Below, piece by piece: positions 41,407-50,844 of a DNA stretch of 64,000 nt. This stretch comes from Saccharothrix tamanrassetensis. Its GTDB lineage: Bacteria > Actinomycetota > Actinomycetes > Mycobacteriales > Pseudonocardiaceae. The translations under genes and the position numbers were made by a program. The notes beneath the pieces were generated by a model. It did no database searches. It was given only the letters and a program-made list of their open reading frames with translations, and was not told the DNA's origin. Position 1 is the first letter of the stretch. Every line of letters starts with the position of its first letter. The DNA is taken from contig NZ_JACHJN010000009.1 in NCBI RefSeq assembly GCF_014203665.1, positions 62,001 through 126,000 of the forward strand, given 5' to 3'.

Positions 41407-42336
41407 GTGGCTTGGCTGGCGTGGGTGTGGTTCGCGGCGACGTTCGTGCCGCTGCTCTGGCGTCGGCGCTTCCCGGTGGCGGTCATCGGCGTCACCGGGG
41501 TGTCCACCTGGCTGTACTACGTGACCGGGCACTGGGGGCCGCTGATCGCCGCACCTGCGATCGCGGTGCTCTCCCTGCGACGGGTGCGCGTCGCCGAGCG
41601 GCGGGACCGGCAGGTGGAAGAGGAACGGCTGCGGATCGCCCGCGAGGTGCACGACGTGGTCGCGCACAGCCTGGCGATGATCAACGTCCAGGCCGGGGTC
41701 GCCGCGCACGTCGCGGACCGGCGGCCGGAGGAGGCGGTGAAGGCGCTCAAGGCGATCAAGGAGGCGTCCGGGCACGCGTTGGACGACCTGCGGGCGACCC
41801 TCGGCGTGCTGCGCAGCGGCGAGGGGACGACCCCGGTCCCTTCGTTGAGCAGGCTGGACGAACTGGTCGCGCCGGTGCCGGCGGCCCGGGTGGTGGGCGA
41901 GCCGGGCGAGCTGCCGGCGCCGGTGGACGCGGCGGCCTACCGGGTGGTCCAGGAGTCGTTGACCAACGCCATGCGCTACGCCGCCGACGCGTCCGCCATC
42001 ACGATCACGTTCCGCCGCACCGGGTCCGCCTTGGAGCTGACCGTGCAGGACGATGGTTCGGGCACGTCCGCACCGCAGGGCGCGGGCACCGGGCTGCGGG
42101 GCATGCGGGAACGGGTGGAAGCGCTCGGCGGCGAGCTGCGGGCGGGGCCGCGCGACGGGGGCGGGTTCGAGGTTCGGGCGGTTCTGCCGTGGGAGGTGGC
42201 GCGTGATCAGGGTGGTGCTGGCCGACGACCAGGTGCTGGTGCGGGCGGGTTTCCGACTGCTGCTGGACACCGAGGACGGGTTCGAGGTGGTCGGCGAGGC
42301 GGGCGACGGGGCGGAGGCGCTGCTGCTGGCCCGTGA
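41407..42336 (+). CDS. NarL-type two-component sensor histidine kinase
   Basis: 309 residues from GTG 41407 (decided by the leaderless -10; ATG 41371 is an alternative). Two short hydrophobic segments (AWLAWVWFAATFVPLLW and VAVIGVTGVSTWLYYVTG) replace the usual four-helix sensor. The HisKA_3 phosphoacceptor lies in REVHDVVAHSLAMI, and the HATPase has SLTNAMRYA, DDGSGTS and GTGLRGMRERV. The frame does not stop at the usual place after LPWEV but runs 134 bases into the response-regulator gene. The signal is unknown. Confidence 0.85.
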   Translation: MAWLAWVWFAATFVPLLWRRRFPVAVIGVTGVSTWLYYVTGHWGPLIAAPAIAVLSLRRVRVAERRDRQVEEERLRIAREVHDVVAHSLAMINVQAGVAAHVADRRPEEAVKALKAIKEASGHALDDLRATLGVLRSGEGTTPVPSLSRLDELVAPVPAARVVGEPGELPAPVDAAAYRVVQESLTNAMRYAADASAITITFRRTGSALELTVQDDGSGTSAPQGAGTGLRGMRERVEALGGELRAGPRDGGGFEVRAVLPWEVARDQGGAGRRPGAGAGGFPTAAGHRGRVRGGRRGGRRGGGAAAGP

Positions 42337-42862
42337 GCACCGCCCGGACGTGGTGGTGATGGACATCCGGATGCCGGGCACCGACGGTCTGACCGCGACC
42401 CGGGACGTCTGCGCCGAGCTGCCGGACGTGAAGGTGCTCGTGCTGACCACGTTCGACGTGGACGAGTACGTGTTCGAGGCGCTGCGCGTCGGGGCGTCGG
42501 GCTTCCTGCTCAAGGACACCGACCCGGTGGAGCTGCTGCGCGCCCTGCGGGTGGTTGCCCAGGGTGACGCGCTGCTCGCGCCGAGCGTCACCCGTCGCCT
42601 GATCGAGGAATTCGCGGCGCGTCCCGAGCACCGCCGGCCGGACCCGAAGGCGCTGCGCGAGCTGACCGCGCGGGAACGGGAGATCCTGGCGCTGGTCGCC
42701 GGTGGCCTCTCGAACGAGGAGATCGCCGAGCACCTCGTCATCAGCCCGGCCACTTCCCGCACTCACGTGAGCCGGGTGATGACGAAACTGGGGGCGCGGG
42801 ATCGGGCGCAACTCGTGGTGCTCGCCTACGAATCCGGTTTGGTCAGCCCGCGCCGCCCATAA
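42203..42862 (+). CDS. NarL/LuxR-type response regulator
   Basis: 219 residues from GTG 42203 with GGAGGT 5 bases upstream. The receiver has VVLADDQVLVR, phosphoacceptor Asp in VVMDIRMPGTDG, and the Thr and Lys switch residues (TTFDV, LLKDTDP). The C-terminal LuxR helix-turn-helix is complete (LTAREREILALVAGGLSNEEI, HVSRVMTKLGARDR). It is the partner of the overlapping histidine kinase. Nearby targets might be the glycan cluster, but no evidence shows this. Confidence 0.93.
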   Translation: MIRVVLADDQVLVRAGFRLLLDTEDGFEVVGEAGDGAEALLLAREHRPDVVVMDIRMPGTDGLTATRDVCAELPDVKVLVLTTFDVDEYVFEALRVGASGFLLKDTDPVELLRALRVVAQGDALLAPSVTRRLIEEFAARPEHRRPDPKALRELTAREREILALVAGGLSNEEIAEHLVISPATSRTHVSRVMTKLGARDRAQLVVLAYESGLVSPRRP

Positions 42863-42898
42863 GCCGAGAGTATGAGGAATTGTTATAGCCCCGGTAAC

Positions 42899-42917
42899 CG
42901 ACCGTATCGGTCGTTTT
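42899..42917 (+). terminator. Rho-independent terminator of the two-component operon
   Basis: CGACCG-TAT-CGGTCG followed directly by TTTT, 37 bases after the regulator stop. It lies in an AT-richer gap. Confidence 0.75.
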
Positions 42918-43015
42918 GGTCTTCCATTCCGGCGGCTTGTCGAGAGGGTGCATATTCCCACTACGGAAAGCGATGAGCGTGCCGGGAAATTGTACTCAGG
43001 GTGACCACGGCGACA

Positions 43016-43040
43016 AGCCCCGCGTTGTTCGCGCGGGGCT
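43016..43040 (-). terminator. Terminator of the 124-residue hypothetical gene
   Basis: AGCCCCGCG-N7-CGCGGGGCT, 17 bases beyond the stop at 43058; read on the minus strand it is followed by TGTC. Confidence 0.6.
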
Positions 43041-43057
43041 GGGATCGGGTGGGAGGC

Positions 43058-43432
43058 TCAGGCGATAGCGCCCGGCGGCAGCTTCAGCTTGAACGGCAGC
43101 GTCGTCACGACGGCCAGATCGGAGGCCGTCCGCTTCATCAGCGTCGGCGCGTTGCGGGCCCCCGGCTCCGGCAGGTCGAGCAGCCGTTCGACCGCCTCCA
43201 CGAGCGGACCCTCGTAGATCCAGACCGCCTGGGCGGCCCGGGTGCTGTCCCGAACCGCAGGTAGGCGGCCCGCGCGGGCCTCGGTCTCGGACCAGAACAG
43301 GATCGAGTCGATGAAGCCGCGGCGTTGTTTGAACGCCATGATGCGATCGAGCTGCCCGTCCTCGTCCCGGAGGTGGAGGAACTGAAAACCGCTCTCGCGC
43401 AGCTCGATGACCTTGCTGAGTGCGAGATCCAT
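43058..43432 (-). CDS. Hypothetical protein, 124 aa
   Basis: ATG 43432 with GAGGTAGG about 6 bases upstream. N-terminus MDLALSKVIELRESGFQFLH, then LRDEDGQLDRIMAFKQRRGF, a strand SILFWSETEARAGR and a hydrophobic end LPFKLKLPPGAIA. Soluble, mixed alpha/beta. I do not recognise the family. It is flanked by its own terminator and a 374-bp divergent gap, so it is a single-gene unit. Codon use matches its neighbours. Confidence 0.72.
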   Translation of the reverse strand: MDLALSKVIELRESGFQFLHLRDEDGQLDRIMAFKQRRGFIDSILFWSETEARAGRLPAVRDSTRAAQAVWIYEGPLVEAVERLLDLPEPGARNAPTLMKRTASDLAVVTTLPFKLKLPPGAIA

Positions 43433-43806
43433 GACGCACCTACCTCTGTTGTGAGGTCCCCTAGCAGGCACAGGTCTGGTGACCCGAAAAAGATCGTACG
43501 GCAAGCGCACAATCCGCCATAGGGCCTAGGTGGACGTTGTTGTCCCAATGTGGCCACGATCCCGGGCGGTTTTCGATACGGACCGCAGCGTCCGAACGGT
43601 GCGGAACGAAAATGCGACCGCTCCCAAGGTGACCAGGCTCACAGCAAGCCACATCTGAGTCTCCGGTCGGTCGGGTTGCCCATGTCATCGGAACAGACGT
43701 CTCGCATGGGAGCGGGGTTGCCTGCCCTCCCCACCGCCAACCGCTACCTCGGTAGGCTTGCCGGATCGGGTGAGGGGGTGCGCGGGGCCGCCGCTATCCT
43801 TGCTCG
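43433..43806. other. Divergent promoter gap before the glycan cluster
   Basis: No gene seen. It holds the gmd -10 element (43795-43800) and, presumably, the promoter of the hypothetical gene at 43058. A slightly AT-richer stretch (cggttttcgatacgg) lies near 43566. Confidence 0.5.
43795..43800 (+). promoter_or_regulatory. -10 element of leaderless gmd
   Basis: TATCCT ends 6 bases before GTG 43807; no ribosome site. Confidence 0.5.
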
Positions 43807-44796
43807 GTGGCGCGTGCATTGATCACCGGTATCACCGGACAGGACGGCCGATACCTGGCCGAACTCCTGAACAGCAAAGGGTACGAGGTCTTCGGCCTGG
43901 TCAAGGGTCAGAACAACCCCCGTGCGGAGTTGGTGCAGCAGGAACTGCCGTTCGTGGAGATCGTGTCCGCGGACCTCCAGGACCTGACCAGCCTGATCGC
44001 AGCCGTCGAGCAGACGCAGCCCGACGAGGTGTACAACCTCGCGGCCATCTCGTTCGTGGCGCTCAGCTTCAAGCAGGCCGAGCTGACCGCGAACGTCACC
44101 GGCCTGGGCGTGCTCCGGATGCTGGAGGCCATCCGCATGGCCGGCGGCAGCACCAACAACCCCATCCGGTTCTACCAGGCCTCCAGCTCCGAGATGTTCG
44201 GCAAGGTCCGGGAGACCCCGCAGCGCGAGACCACCCCGTTCTACCCGCGCTCGCCGTACGGCGTGGCGAAGGTCTTCGGCCACGACATCACGGTCAACTA
44301 CCGGGACAGCTACGGCCTCTACGCCTGCTCCGGCATCCTGTTCAACCACGAGTCGCCCCGCCGCGGCCTGGAGTTCGTCACCCGCAAGATCACCAACGCG
44401 GTGGCGCGGATCAAGCTCGGCCTGCAGGACACGCTGGTGCTCGGCGACCTGGAGCCGCGCCGCGACTGGGGCTTCGCCGGCGACTACGTGCAGGCCATGT
44501 GGCAGATGCTCCAGCAGGACCAGCCGGACGACTACGTCATCGCGACCGGCCAGACGCACAAGGTGCGCGACTTCGTGGCCGCCGCGTTCACCCACGCGGG
44601 CATCGAGGACTGGGAGAAGCACATCACCCAGGACCCGCGCTTCTTCCGCCCGGCCGAGGTGGACCTGCTGGTCGGCGACGCGTCCAAGGCGCACGACGAG
44701 CTGGGCTGGAAGCCGGAGGTCGACTTCGCCGGCCTCGTCGCGATGATGGTCGACCACGACCTCGAGGTGGAAGCCCGCAAGGCCGGTATGTCGTGA
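43807..44796 (+). CDS. gmd: GDP-mannose 4,6-dehydratase
   Basis: 329 residues of the extended SDR family; converts GDP-mannose to GDP-4-keto-6-deoxymannose, precursor of fucose, rhamnose-like and other deoxyhexoses. NADP loop [11 protein letters not shown] at residues 8-18. The dehydratase Thr/Glu region is [11 protein letters not shown], and the active-site Tyr and Lys are in [11 protein letters not shown]. Further family marks are [10 protein letters not shown] and [16 protein letters not shown]. Its stop overlaps the FkbM gene by GTGA. Confidence 0.94.
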   Translation: MARALITGITGQDGRYLAELLNSKGYEVFGLVKGQNNPRAELVQQELPFVEIVSADLQDLTSLIAAVEQTQPDEVYNLAAISFVALSFKQAELTANVTGLGVLRMLEAIRMAGGSTNNPIRFYQASSSEMFGKVRETPQRETTPFYPRSPYGVAKVFGHDITVNYRDSYGLYACSGILFNHESPRRGLEFVTRKITNAVARIKLGLQDTLVLGDLEPRRDWGFAGDYVQAMWQMLQQDQPDDYVIATGQTHKVRDFVAAAFTHAGIEDWEKHITQDPRFFRPAEVDLLVGDASKAHDELGWKPEVDFAGLVAMMVDHDLEVEARKAGMS

Positions 44797-45677
44797 TCTC
44801 GTACGCGCAGAACGGGGAGGACGTCGTGCTGGCCCGCCTGTTCCACGGGCGGACCACCGGTCGCTACGTCGACGTCGGCGCGGCCGACGCCGTCGAGGAC
44901 TCGGTGACCAAGCACTTCTACGACCTGGGCTGGCGCGGCATCAACCTGGAGCCGATCCCGGCGCAAGCCGACCGGCTGCGACGGGCCAGGCCCGACGACG
45001 TGACCCTGGCCGTCGCCATCGGTGCGGAGAACGGCACCGCCACGCTGCACCTGGTCGCCGACCGGTCCGGTTGGTCCACCCTGGACTCCTCGCTCGCCTC
45101 GGCCTACCGGTCGGAGCTGGCGGTGGAGGAGGTGGAGGTCGAGGTGCGGACCCTCGCGGACGTGCTCGACGAGCACCCCGGACCGGTCGACTTCCTGAAG
45201 ATCGACGTCGAGGGCGCGGAACAGGCCGTCATCGAGGGCGCGGACTGGGACCGGCACCAGCCGCGCGTGGTGGTGGTCGAGGCGACCGAGCCGGGCTCGC
45301 CCAAGCCCAACCACTCGGGTTGGGAGCCGCTGATGACCGCGGCGGGGTACCGGTGCGCGCTGTTCGACGGCCTCAACCGGTTCTACGCGCGGGAGTCCGA
45401 CGCGGAGGCGCTCGACGTGCTGGCCGCTCCGGCGAACGTGTTCGACGGGTTCGTGCGGGCGGAGTTCGCCGACCGGCGGGCCGCCCGGGTGGCGGAGATC
45501 GGGTACATCCGGCGGCTGGAGAGCGCCGTGCACGAGGCGCAGGAGGCGCGCGCCAAGGACGCCGCGCACATCGACGAGCTGCGGGTCGCGCTGAGCGAGG
45601 CCGAGGTGCAGCTGGGCAGGGCGAACCGGCGGCTGGCGGCGCTGGAATCGCGCCTGGTGGAGCTGGAGATCGGCTGA
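44793..45677 (+). CDS. FkbM-family methyltransferase with C-terminal coiled coil
   Basis: 294 residues from GTG 44793. The N-terminal part is FkbM (SAM-dependent O-methyltransferase): [14 protein letters not shown] is the SAM site, [17 protein letters not shown] follows, and [17 protein letters not shown] is the diagnostic FkbM motif. Residues about 245-294 form a coiled coil ([15 protein letters not shown] to [16 protein letters not shown], charged heptads). It is translationally coupled to gmd, so its substrate is likely a deoxysugar or a glycan containing one. The coiled coil may dock it to the complex made by the coiled-coil methyltransferase encoded at 48269. Confidence 0.9.
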   Translation: MISYAQNGEDVVLARLFHGRTTGRYVDVGAADAVEDSVTKHFYDLGWRGINLEPIPAQADRLRRARPDDVTLAVAIGAENGTATLHLVADRSGWSTLDSSLASAYRSELAVEEVEVEVRTLADVLDEHPGPVDFLKIDVEGAEQAVIEGADWDRHQPRVVVVEATEPGSPKPNHSGWEPLMTAAGYRCALFDGLNRFYARESDAEALDVLAAPANVFDGFVRAEFADRRAARVAEIGYIRRLESAVHEAQEARAKDAAHIDELRVALSEAEVQLGRANRRLAALESRLVELEIG

Positions 45678-45802
45678 GCGGTCCGGTCAACCGACTGGTC
45701 CGGTCTGCCGATCGGTTCGATCAGCCGACCGGTCCGGCCGGCCGAGCGATCCGGGGCGTGGCTTCGGGCGCCGGTTGGTGCTCCGGTGGGCGACCCGGTC
45801 AG

Positions 45803-45829
45803 GCCCGACCCGGCCGCACCGGGTCGGGC
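45803..45829. terminator. Bidirectional hairpin between FkbM and glycosyltransferase genes
   Basis: Perfect 11-bp stem GCCCGACCCGG / CCGGGTCGGGC with a 5-base loop between convergent genes, 14 bases before the leftward gene's stop. Confidence 0.65.
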
Positions 45830-45842
45830 GTCCGCGGAGCGG

Positions 45843-48272
45843 TCACTTGGCGCGGATGTCCCGGTGCACGCCGCCCAGGTGCAGACCGGTCCGGTAGATC
45901 TCGTGCACCCGTTCGCGCATCACGGCACCGACCGCGTCCGCCCCGCTGTGCGCCCGGATCGCGTCACGCGCCCGCGCACCCATCCGCGCCCGCAGCTCCG
46001 GGCTGTCGGCGAGCCTGCGCAACCACCCGGCGGCCTGCGCCACGTCCGGCTCGGCCCACAGCTGCCCCGGCCGGTACCAGTCGGCGAAGCGGTTGTCGTA
46101 GCGGTGGTCCTTCTCGGTGATCGGCCTGATGTCGTAGCCCACGGTCGCCGCCGCGCCGGGCGGCATGAAGTCGGTGTTGCCGCCGTAGCCGGTGGCCACC
46201 ACGGGCTTGCCGAGCATCATCGCCTCCGCCATCCCCAGGCCGTAGCCCTCGGAGCGGTGCAGTGACGCGTAGACGTCGCACGACGCCAGCAGCGAGTCCA
46301 TCTCCGGCCGGCTGAGGTCGTCGGCGACGAGCGTGCCGTTCACGCCCGCCACCGCGTCCGACAGCGCCGCCGCCATCAGCGGGAAGATGTCCAGGTCGAT
46401 CGCCTTGATCACCAGGTGCGCCTTCGTCCCGCGCTCGTGCGGCGGGAACGCCCGGCGGAACGCGTCGATCACGCCCCACGGGTTCTTCCGCGCGTCGCTG
46501 GACGAGGAGCTGAACGTGAACAGCACGACGAACGCGTCCTCGTCCAGCCCGAACCGGGCCCGGTCCGGGGTCGCCTCGACCTCGGGGATCACGTTGGGCA
46601 CCACCGTGATCGGGATGTCGGTGACGGTCCGGAACGCGTCACCCACGAACGACGACACCACCCACAGCTCGTCCAGCCGGGGCAGCTGGACCAGGGTGTA
46701 GTCCAGGATCTCCGGCAGCTCCCACGCCCACAGCGCGATCGTGTACCGGTCGAGCGAGCTGTCCGGGATGAGCTGGAACTCGTTGAGGTTCACCATCCAC
46801 AGGTCGACCGGGTAGTCCTTGCCGCCGCGCAGCTCGGACAGCTCGCGCGGCACGGCGACGGTGCGGACCGGCGCGCGCGAGTTGAACTCGGTGTAGGTGA
46901 GCCCGACGTCGGTGCCCAGCAGTGCCGTCCCGGCGCGCCGGAAGGACTCGGACAGGCCGGTCGTGGCCCGCATGTCGGCGAACAGGTTCACGCCCGCGGT
47001 GGCCGACCGTTCCACGATCTCCACGTTGCTCAGCGGCTGCCGCTTCGCGCCGACGCCCACCGGTGCGTCGATCCCCGGTGCGTGAGCGCCGTCGGCCGCG
47101 GTCTCCAGGGCCTCGCGGTACTGGCGCGCGACGACCGGCCAGGACGCGGCCCGCGCGACCCAGTCCCGGGCCAGCCCGCCCGCCGAACGGGCGCGCTCGG
47201 GCTCGGTGACGACCTGCTCCAGCAGCGCCGCCAGCCCCTCCGCCTCGGCCCGCGGCTCCGTGGGCACCCGCCAGCAGAACTCCTCGTCGTAGTGCCGGTT
47301 CTGCGGCAGGTCGCTGGTGATCACCACCCGGCCCGCGCCGAACGCCCGCATCATCACCGCGCTGGTCTCGCCCGCCGTCGGCCAGCGCAGGTTCACCACC
47401 GCGTCGGTCGCGCCGATCAGCTGCTCGAAGTCGTCCTTGGCCGGGCTGAGCTCCATCCGCACGGCGTCCGCCAGCCCGTACTGCTCCAGCGCCCGCACCA
47501 CGTCGGCGTGCACGTCCGGGTAGTCCACGTGCCCCGCGATCAGCAGCCGGGCGTGCGGCCACCGCCGCCGCACCTGCGCGAACGCCAGCACCACCACCAG
47601 GATCCGCTTGATCCGGTTGAAGCCGCCGAACACCCCGAACACCACGTGGTCGTCGTGCCAGCCGAACCGGGCGCGCACCGACGCGCGGTCGGCGTCGTCC
47701 CGGACCGGGGCGCCGGAGTTCACCACCGCCACCGGCAGACCCGGGTACCGCGTGCGCAGCCGTGCGGCCGAGTACGGGTCGTGCACGATGACGCCCCGGC
47801 TGGCGGACACCAGCCGCCGCTCCATGGTCAGCGTCATCGCGTCCAGGTAGCGGGGCCCGTCCGCCTCCACCGCCGGCCACCCGTTGAGCAGCGCCGGGTC
47901 CTGCGGGTCGCCCCAGATCGGGCCGTGCGCGAACGCCACCTCGTCCCGGAAGCCCCGCGTGCCGATCCCGCCGTGGTAGCCCTGGGTGAAGTCCAGCAGC
48001 GAGGTGTCGTGCAGCACCACCACACCCGGCACGGCCAGCGCCTGCCGGTAGATCCACGAGTGCACGCCCGCGTGGTTGCCCATCTGGTACACCGGCAGCC
48101 CGTCCGCCTCGGCGGGCGTCACCAGCGGGACCGGCGCGGAGGCGTCCGCCGACCGGGACACCGCCGACACCGCCACCTCGTCGGCCAGCGGTCCGAGTAG
48201 CTCGTAGGTGTAGTCCGCGATCCCGCTGCGCTCGGGCGGCAGCGGGCTCCACATCCCGACCCGCACGGTCAC
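45843..48272 (-). CDS. Large glycosyltransferase with two GT-B (GT4) modules
   Basis: 809 residues from GTG 48272, which overlaps the upstream methyltransferase stop by GTGA. The first module (1-410) begins GMWSPLPPERSGIADYTYEL and has VFGVFGGFNRIKRI and MMRAFGAGRVVIT. The second (about 430-809) has WMVNLNEFQ, ALWAWELPEI, the strand KAHLVIKAI and the donor motif HRSEGYGLGMAEAMMLGKPVV. Each would use a nucleotide sugar; the bond is unknown. It is the last gene of a minus-strand run from 54474. The second module is paralogous to the C-terminal module of the enzyme at 50841, sharing KNPWGV and AFP blocks. Confidence 0.85.
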   Translation of the reverse strand: MTVRVGMWSPLPPERSGIADYTYELLGPLADEVAVSAVSRSADASAPVPLVTPAEADGLPVYQMGNHAGVHSWIYRQALAVPGVVVLHDTSLLDFTQGYHGGIGTRGFRDEVAFAHGPIWGDPQDPALLNGWPAVEADGPRYLDAMTLTMERRLVSASRGVIVHDPYSAARLRTRYPGLPVAVVNSGAPVRDDADRASVRARFGWHDDHVVFGVFGGFNRIKRILVVVLAFAQVRRRWPHARLLIAGHVDYPDVHADVVRALEQYGLADAVRMELSPAKDDFEQLIGATDAVVNLRWPTAGETSAVMMRAFGAGRVVITSDLPQNRHYDEEFCWRVPTEPRAEAEGLAALLEQVVTEPERARSAGGLARDWVARAASWPVVARQYREALETAADGAHAPGIDAPVGVGAKRQPLSNVEIVERSATAGVNLFADMRATTGLSESFRRAGTALLGTDVGLTYTEFNSRAPVRTVAVPRELSELRGGKDYPVDLWMVNLNEFQLIPDSSLDRYTIALWAWELPEILDYTLVQLPRLDELWVVSSFVGDAFRTVTDIPITVVPNVIPEVEATPDRARFGLDEDAFVVLFTFSSSSSDARKNPWGVIDAFRRAFPPHERGTKAHLVIKAIDLDIFPLMAAALSDAVAGVNGTLVADDLSRPEMDSLLASCDVYASLHRSEGYGLGMAEAMMLGKPVVATGYGGNTDFMPPGAAATVGYDIRPITEKDHRYDNRFADWYRPGQLWAEPDVAQAAGWLRRLADSPELRARMGARARDAIRAHSGADAVGAVMRERVHEIYRTGLHLGGVHRDIRAK

Positions 48273-49402
48273 GTCCACGCGAGCAGGCAGTACCGGCCGG
48301 CCCGCGCCGAGTCCGGGGCCGCGGTCGCGGGCCAGCCGTCCAGCGGACCGCTGTCCGGGTACCGGACCTCGACCCGGCAGAACCCGGCCACCTCGGCGAG
48401 GAACCGCAGGAACGTCGGGTGCACCGGCCGCTGCGCGAACGGGTCGACGTGGAAGTCGGCCATGCCCGGCCCGTCCGGGTTCGGCGTCTCCAGCAGCAGC
48501 ACGCCGCCCGGCTTGAGCGCCTGCCCGGCCAGGTCGAAGAACCGGGACAGCGAGGCCGCGTCCCGCCGCTCGACGAACCGGAACGCGGTCACCGCGCCCA
48601 GCGAGCGCTTCGCGGTGCGCGCCAGCACGTCCAGCGGATCGGCCTCCTCGACGGACAGCCCCAGCTCACCGCAGTGCTTGACGACGAACCGGTTGGCCGA
48701 CGCCCCGGACGCGGGCACGTCCGCCGACCGCAGCACCTCCAGCCACTCGCCCCGGCTCGGCGACACGTCCAGCACGGGTCCGTGCGCGGCCCGCACTACC
48801 GGCAGGTACGCGGCGCGCGCCGAGCGCGTGCCGTCCACCGGCCCGTCCAGCAGGTGCGCCACTGGCAGTTCCAGCGCCGACGACCGGTCCGGCGCGGCGG
48901 ACACCTCGGCCGGCCGCGGCGCGGCGGCCCGCGCCTGGTCCAGGAACAGGTCGAGCTGGGCGTGCCGCAGCCGGGTGTCCAGCGCGGCCGAGTCGAGTTC
49001 GGCCAGCCGCCGCTCGATCCGGTCCAGCCGGGCGCCGATGTCGTCGGCCGCGGTCTCCCGGTCCACCAGCCGCAGCCGCAGGTCGGTCACCTCGGTGCGG
49101 ATGCCGCCGATCGCCGCGTACAGCCGCTGGTTGAGGCCCGCCATGATGTTCTGGTCGGCGGTGCGCAGCTTCTCCACCTCGGCGGCGAGGTCCTCGCTGG
49201 CCGCCGCGCGACCGCCGCCCTGGCTGAGCGCGTCGACCGCGTCCCGTACCGCGAGGTTGAAGTCGACCTGCCACTTGAGCTGCCGCTTCCACAGCAGGCG
49301 CAACAGGAATCTGCCGAACAGGTCCCGCGAGCGCAGCGGCAGGTTGAGGTTCCGGTGCTTCTCCAGACGGACGATGGCGTCCGCCAGGCGTGCGTGCGAC
49401 AT
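48269..49402 (-). CDS. Coiled-coil SAM-type methyltransferase of the glycan cluster
   Basis: 377 residues. The N-terminal 150 are helical and heptad-like (LFGRFLLRLLWKRQL amphipathic patch, then LRLRLVDRETAADDIGARLDRIERRLAEL), and the C-terminal 210 form a Rossmann domain. GPVLDVSPSRGEWLEVL takes the place of the SAM loop, and ALKPGGVLLLETPNPDG is typical of LPS-type methyltransferases, with FCRVEVRYPDSGP after it. The layout resembles WbdD-type chain-terminating methyltransferases, in which a coiled coil acts as a ruler; that comparison is an inference. It overlaps the glycosyltransferase gene downstream. Confidence 0.78.
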   Translation of the reverse strand: MSHARLADAIVRLEKHRNLNLPLRSRDLFGRFLLRLLWKRQLKWQVDFNLAVRDAVDALSQGGGRAAASEDLAAEVEKLRTADQNIMAGLNQRLYAAIGGIRTEVTDLRLRLVDRETAADDIGARLDRIERRLAELDSAALDTRLRHAQLDLFLDQARAAAPRPAEVSAAPDRSSALELPVAHLLDGPVDGTRSARAAYLPVVRAAHGPVLDVSPSRGEWLEVLRSADVPASGASANRFVVKHCGELGLSVEEADPLDVLARTAKRSLGAVTAFRFVERRDAASLSRFFDLAGQALKPGGVLLLETPNPDGPGMADFHVDPFAQRPVHPTFLRFLAEVAGFCRVEVRYPDSGPLDGWPATAAPDSARAGRYCLLAWT

Positions 49403-49545
49403 GGACCGTCCAACGAAGGCGAAGGCGATGCGCCGACGAGAAGGCGCCGGCTAGCGGCAGTCTAGGACAGCCGCCGCGGCCCTCGAGCCCGATCGCCGCA
49501 ACCGAGTCGAACGCCACGCCGGGCCAGGTCGCCGCCGGGCCGTGG

Positions 49546-50844
49546 TCAGCGGATCGGCTTGGCCTTGAGCTCCTTGACCACGGCGTCCGCGATCACCGGG
49601 TTGAGCAGGCTCAGCGAGCCGGACACCAGGCTGCGCTCGGCGACCTCGACCACCACGGTCGACTTGTCCGCCAGCATCTTCCCGGCCGCCTCGCCGCGGT
49701 CCGCCGCCAGGTTGCCGTGGTGCATGATCGTCAGGTCGCCGAACACGCTGCCCAGGTACTTGGTGGTGCGGATGGTGAACGAGTCGCTGAGCATCCCCAC
49801 CCGGTAGCCGTACGTGCCGGGCCCGGTGGCGGTGTTCAGCCGGATCGGGGTGGTGAACTCGCGGGGGGTGCTGTCGCGCGTCTGGTTCGTCCTGCCGTCC
49901 GGGCGGATCAGGTACGACAGGCCGGTGGTGGTGCCGGTCCGGCCGATCAGCGGCGGCAGGTCGGCCGCCGCCTGCCACGCCGGCCCCTCGTCCACCCGCC
50001 ACTTCGAGCTGATGCCGGGGCGCAGCTCCTCGGCGATCCGGCGGGCCATCACGACGCCGCCCTCCTCGCCCCAGTGCGCGTCGACCGGCCCGTACACCGG
50101 GGTGCCGAGCCGTTCGCCCCAGTCCTTGAGGTCCTTGCGCACGTCGAGCAGGTAGTCCTCGCCCGCCACGGCTTTCCAGAACTCGTCCACCACCTCGCGG
50201 TGGCACTCCCGGCCGGGCAGGTCGGCGGGCAGGTTCTGCGGGTACAGCGTCGCCTTGTCCGGCGCGATGACCACCACGAACCGCCGGCCGGACGAGGTCA
50301 CGCCGTCCCGCAGGGCCCGCATCCGCTGCATGACCTCGTCCGTGGTGAGCGCCTGCGAGCAGTGCCCGGCCAGCTCGTTGCCCAGGTACAGCCAGCCGTT
50401 CGTGCCCTCCACGACGTCCGGGAACGTGACCGGCGGCCGTTTCGGCTTCGCGGGCTTCGAGGTCTCGGTCGGGATCGGCGGACCGCCCGTGTCCGCCTTC
50501 GGTCGCGCGGGGGGCTCGCCGAACACGCCCCGGCTGATGTCGTCGTAGAGGCCGATCGCCTGCTCGCGCAGCGGGAGGTGGTCCGACGCCCAGCCCTGGA
50601 GCCGGGAGATCTCGGTGACGCCGGGGAACGCGGTCAGCGCCCGGTTCTCGAACTCGCGCGGTCGCACGCCCAGCACGAACGCCACCGCGGGCAGCGTGAG
50701 GAACACGACCGCGCAGATCAGGGACAGGCGTTGGGTCGCGCCGTGGCGGGGGCGGTGCAGGGCGTGCTCGGTCGGCAGCAGCGACTCGTGCACGGGCGGC
50801 AGCACGAACTTCGTCTCGGAACGGGACTCCTGGTGAGCGGTCAT
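49546..50844 (-). CDS. AlgJ/AlgX-like SGNH-type O-acetylation protein
   Basis: 432 residues: a cytosolic N-terminus, one membrane helix (RLSLICAVVFLTLPAVAFVLG) and an external catalytic domain. NGWLYLGNELAGHCSQ opens the domain, VVIAPDKATLYPQNLP follows, and YGPVDAHWGEEGG is the DxHW motif that completes the Ser-His-Asp triad in alginate acetylation proteins. It would transfer acetyl groups to the exported glycan together with an MBOAT partner, none of which is seen in this window. Its ATG overlaps the upstream glycosyltransferase stop. Confidence 0.85.
   Translation of the reverse strand: MTAHQESRSETKFVLPPVHESLLPTEHALHRPRHGATQRLSLICAVVFLTLPAVAFVLGVRPREFENRALTAFPGVTEISRLQGWASDHLPLREQAIGLYDDISRGVFGEPPARPKADTGGPPIPTETSKPAKPKRPPVTFPDVVEGTNGWLYLGNELAGHCSQALTTDEVMQRMRALRDGVTSSGRRFVVVIAPDKATLYPQNLPADLPGRECHREVVDEFWKAVAGEDYLLDVRKDLKDWGERLGTPVYGPVDAHWGEEGGVVMARRIAEELRPGISSKWRVDEGPAWQAAADLPPLIGRTGTTTGLSYLIRPDGRTNQTRDSTPREFTTPIRLNTATGPGTYGYRVGMLSDSFTIRTTKYLGSVFGDLTIMHHGNLAADRGEAAGKMLADKSTVVVEVAERSLVSGSLSLLNPVIADAVVKELKAKPIR

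Noticed and set aside
37491..44796. Single operon joining UDP-glucose dehydrogenase and the gmd glycan cluster
   Set aside because: Terminators, convergent genes and separate leaderless promoters lie between them.
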